Shown: positions 61,972 to 64,000 of the stretch, one piece after another
Layout of the letters: the number at the start of each line of letters is the position of its first letter
Position numbering within the stretch: position 1 is the first letter of the stretch
Assembly (NCBI GenBank): GCA_944392695.1
Contig: CALXXN010000002.1
Location: 62,001-126,000, forward strand
Direction: 5' to 3'
DNA from: an uncultured Spirochaetales bacterium
GTDB lineage: Bacteria; Spirochaetota; Spirochaetia; Sphaerochaetales; Sphaerochaetaceae
DNA length: 64,000 nt
Notes under the pieces: generated by a model
Databases searched by the model: none
Seen by the model: only the letters and a program-made list of their open reading frames with translations
What the model was told of the DNA's origin: nothing
Position numbers and translations under genes: made by a program

Positions 61972-62733
61972 ATGAAGGATGTGCTGATAAAAGGTGTGAT
62001 CTTCGACAAGGACGGGACCCTCTTCGATTACGGAGAGGTCTGGGGACCTGTGGTCAAGGACTGTGTCGACACGATCCTCATGACCTTCGACCTGAGGAAC
62101 AAGGACAGGATCCGGCGGGAGATCTACCAGATAATCGGCGTGGATGACGAAGGAAGGGTCTATCAGGACGGATTCCTCTTCAACCATGACAAGCTGGTCA
62201 GAATCGTCCTGAGGATCTTCCGCTTCTGTATAGTGAACAGGATCAGCCCTGTCGCCATGTACAGGACGATCACACGCATGCTCAACAGCCAGAACCTGAA
62301 GGTGGTGCGCAAGATCCACAGCATGGACTTCAGCCGCCTCCAGGACCTCTTCGAGGAGCTCGACTCCCGTGGGATGGTGATTGGTGTCGTGACCAATGAC
62401 ATCACAGCCAACACGAAGGCCATACTAGATGGCATGGGCATTTCCCGTCATGTCCGCTTCCTGCGCACCAAGGAATCAAACTGCAGGCGCAAGCCATCCA
62501 ATGAATCAATCAAGCAGTTCTGCACGCTTTTCGGTCTCAAGAGCGAAGAGGTCGCCGTAGTGGGTGACTCTGTCGTCGACATGGAATACGCCAAAGCCGG
62601 CAAGGTCGGCTATACAGTGGCCGTCCTGACCGGCTATGGCAATGGAGAAGTCCTCTCCCAATGGGCGGACGTCGTCTACGACAAGGTCGAGGACCTGGTG
62701 GATGACAACGTCCTGCTACCACCACTCCTGTGA
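61972..62733 (+). CDS. HAD-family phosphatase, Gph-like
   Basis: A 253-residue HAD hydrolase. Motif I is FDKDGTLFDYG with Asp 12 and 14 acting as nucleophile and acid; motif II is VVTNDITAN, and motif IV is GDSVVDMEYAKAGKVG. The cap is of the helical C1 type (about 20-120). It is like phosphoglycolate phosphatase or pyrophosphatase PpaX, but the true substrate is open. It is divergent from the SMUG1 gene with 49 bases between. The 3' end overlaps cysK by 18 bases. Confidence 0.85.
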   Translation: MKDVLIKGVIFDKDGTLFDYGEVWGPVVKDCVDTILMTFDLRNKDRIRREIYQIIGVDDEGRVYQDGFLFNHDKLVRIVLRIFRFCIVNRISPVAMYRTITRMLNSQNLKVVRKIHSMDFSRLQDLFEELDSRGMVIGVVTNDITANTKAILDGMGISRHVRFLRTKESNCRRKPSNESIKQFCTLFGLKSEEVAVVGDSVVDMEYAKAGKVGYTVAVLTGYGNGEVLSQWADVVYDKVEDLVDDNVLLPPLL

Positions 62734-63615
62734 AAGGTAACGCTCTCCTGTATCAGGCAGCATCACCAGGATCCTGGCACCTTCCCCAGCGAGCTTCAGA
62801 GCACCAGAAAGCGCCGCACCAGACGAGATCCCCACAAGCAGGGCCTCCTTGCGTGCCAGCTGGCGTGTCATGTCGATGGCCTCGTCCTCTGTGACCGTGA
62901 CAACCTGGTCGACAAGTGCCGGGTCGTAGAGCCCTGGCACGAAGCCAGCTCCTATGCCCTGTATGCGGTGGCGGCCAGCACGTCCCTCAGAAAGCATCGG
63001 GGAGGCGGCGGGCTCGACTGCCACGATGCGCGTGGCAGGGCTTTCCACCCTGAGCCGCCTTGAAAGCCCCATGATCGTACCAGCGGAGCCGACGGAGGCG
63101 ACGACATGGGTGAGCGTGGAAGCGAAATCATCAAGGACCTCCTGGGCGGTCGTCATCTCATGGGCCCTGGCGTTGTCAGGGTTGGAGAACTGGTCAGGCA
63201 TCCAGGCCCCGGGAGTGCTTGCAACAAGCTCCCTGGCCTTCGCCACAGCGCCCTTCATGCCCTCACCCGCAGGTGTGAGCACCAGCTCCGCTCCAAGTAT
63301 GCCCATGAGCTTGCGCCTTTCAAGACTCATGCTTTCAGGCATGACGAGCACACAGCGGTAACCCCTCACGGCGGCCATGGCCGCGAGGGCGATCCCTGTG
63401 TTGCCACTGGTAGGTTCTACTATTGTGCCACCAGCGCTGAGGAGGCCCTTCTCCTCAGCCCCCTTGATCATGAAGAGGGCCGCACGGTCCTTCGCGGATC
63501 CAAGCGGATTTAAGCGCTCGGCCTTGACGAAGACCTCGGCACCATTGGTGGCGATATGGGACAGCCTGATCACAGGCGTCCGTCCTATGAGCTGTGTTAT
63601 ATCATTATAAATCAT
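62716..63615 (-). CDS. cysK: Cysteine synthase (O-acetylserine sulfhydrylase)
   Basis: PLP enzyme that makes cysteine from O-acetylserine and sulphide. 299 residues, typical of CysK. The PLP lysine is in NPLGSAKDRAAL near residue 42; PTSGNTGIALA, EHGTGGTI-like VASVGSAGTIMGLS and GISSGAALSG are present. The SAGT replaces the usual GTGGT, so the loop is slightly unusual. No Shine-Dalgarno is seen upstream of the ATG. No other sulphur genes are near. Confidence 0.92.
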   Translation of the reverse strand: MIYNDITQLIGRTPVIRLSHIATNGAEVFVKAERLNPLGSAKDRAALFMIKGAEEKGLLSAGGTIVEPTSGNTGIALAAMAAVRGYRCVLVMPESMSLERRKLMGILGAELVLTPAGEGMKGAVAKARELVASTPGAWMPDQFSNPDNARAHEMTTAQEVLDDFASTLTHVVASVGSAGTIMGLSRRLRVESPATRIVAVEPAASPMLSEGRAGRHRIQGIGAGFVPGLYDPALVDQVVTVTEDEAIDMTRQLARKEALLVGISSGAALSGALKLAGEGARILVMLPDTGERYLSQEWW

Positions 63616-63770
63616 GCATGAAGCTTAGCAGGAAGCGGCCAGGCATGGAAGCTGTGCAGGGCTTGCAGAGATTTGTGAAGATGCGTATCCTAAGGATGTT
63701 GTTGGAAACACTTATCCAGCACCGTCCAGGGTTCCGGTTGATATGTAGGAGCCCGGTTTTAAGCGCATAT

Positions 63771-63798
63771 CCCCGTCATGCAAGTGGCGGGGGTTTTT
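63771..63798 (+). terminator. Orphan strong terminator before NusG_II gene
   Basis: CCCCGTCA/TGGCGGGG stem with a 6-base loop, then GTTTTTG. No convincing gene precedes it on this strand: the open frame from 63594 or 63617 has no family or ribosome site. It could end a small RNA or act as an attenuator for the gene at 63853. Confidence 0.8.
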
Positions 63799-63852
63799 GT
63801 CTGCCACCACCTGCTTGCCCAAGCCCATCAACAAGTGGTTATCATTGATGAC

Positions 63853-64000
63853 ATGGGCAAGCCGAGCCACCTGGACATCATCATCCTGATCCTACTTGCC
63901 ATGCTCCTCGTACCACTGTGGGCCTCGCTTGATGTGGGCGGTGGCAGCATGGTCAGCATCCATGCGGATGGAGGTCAGTGGCTCTACCCACTGGACCAGG
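63853..64000 (+). CDS. NusG domain II-like protein, cut by window end
   Basis: The frame runs off the window after 49 codons. A short start (MGKPSHLD) leads into one membrane helix (IIILILLAMLLVPLWAS) and then SIHADGGQWLYPLD, the pattern of NusG_II-domain (PF07009) membrane proteins. Their role is uncertain; they often sit beside an ApbE or a transporter gene. No good Shine-Dalgarno is seen. Confidence 0.6.
   Translation, partial: MGKPSHLDIIILILLAMLLVPLWASLDVGGGSMVSIHADGGQWLYPLDQ

Noticed and set aside
63594-63848. A small protein gene before the NusG_II gene
   Set aside because: The frame runs through the terminator hairpin, has no Shine-Dalgarno and a low-complexity end.

Overview
The window is a gene-dense piece of a chromosome, roughly 55% G+C by eye, from a double-membrane bacterium. 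The best fit is a spirochaete of the Sphaerochaetaceae type. This is inference from gene content and style (GlgA/GlgC, SpoVG, an Opp importer with a very long OppC, a DUF917/hydantoinase operon, AAA_14 and PD-(D/E)XK remnants, lipoproteins beside beta-barrels, an RND/TolC pump); no rRNA or other decisive marker is present. About 60 protein genes (two cut by the window ends), three tRNAs (Pro-UGG, Arg-UCU, Gln-UUG), one TPP riboswitch and many hairpin terminators are seen. No prophage, complete insertion sequence or CRISPR array was found.

Layout. 1-6.6 kb: thioredoxin reductase (5' end missing), the glgA-glgC glycogen pair, and three overlapping genes for secreted proteins (one ankyrin-repeat protein and two mutual paralogues). 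6.7-10.2 kb, minus strand: ilvE, then nnr (NAD(P)HX repair), a small membrane protein and a Nudix hydrolase. 10.2-18.8 kb: oppBCDF and, after a gap, oppA. The gap holds a PD-(D/E)XK (Rpn-like) nuclease overlapping a small ORF, a decayed duplicate of that ORF, and a membrane protein. 18.9-24.3 kb: a TPP riboswitch followed by thiB-thiP-thiQ and, without a visible terminator, a beta-barrel-like protein and a caspase-fold lipoprotein. 24.3-37.8 kb: uvrB, an HtrA-like protease, a methyltransferase, ApbE, two tandem GGDEF proteins, a truncated PfkB-like protein, glnS, a metal-dependent hydrolase and an AraC regulator. 37.9-46.6 kb: a lipoprotein, a MagIII-like glycosylase, an MFS transporter, tRNA-Pro, a PucR regulator and a permease-DUF917-hydantoinase operon. 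46.9-55.7 kb: an outer-membrane-like protein, a tolC-MFP-RND efflux operon whose MFP gene carries an in-frame amber stop, and pit with its PhoU-like partner. 55.8-64 kb: tRNA-Arg, a radical SAM protein, an AAA_14 ATPase remnant, the housekeeping run SMUG1-ispE-spoVG-tRNA-Gln-rplY-pth-tilS, a HAD phosphatase, cysK, and the start of a NusG_II-domain protein.

Gene style. Genes are packed with ATGA or TGATG overlaps, and several convergent pairs overlap at their 3' ends. GTG and TTG starts with good Shine-Dalgarno sequences are common (oppD, thiB, tolC, the 16957 gene). In contrast, a few first genes of transcription units (glgA, the ankyrin gene, the gene at 46932) have no Shine-Dalgarno and a -10 box ending only 5-7 nt before the ATG, which suggests leaderless mRNAs.

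The most interesting candidates are the TPP-controlled operon that runs into a barrel and a caspase-like lipoprotein, the Rpn-like nuclease with an overlapping and duplicated small ORF (possible toxin-antitoxin layout), the roughly 190-residue insert in OppC, and the amber-interrupted efflux adaptor.
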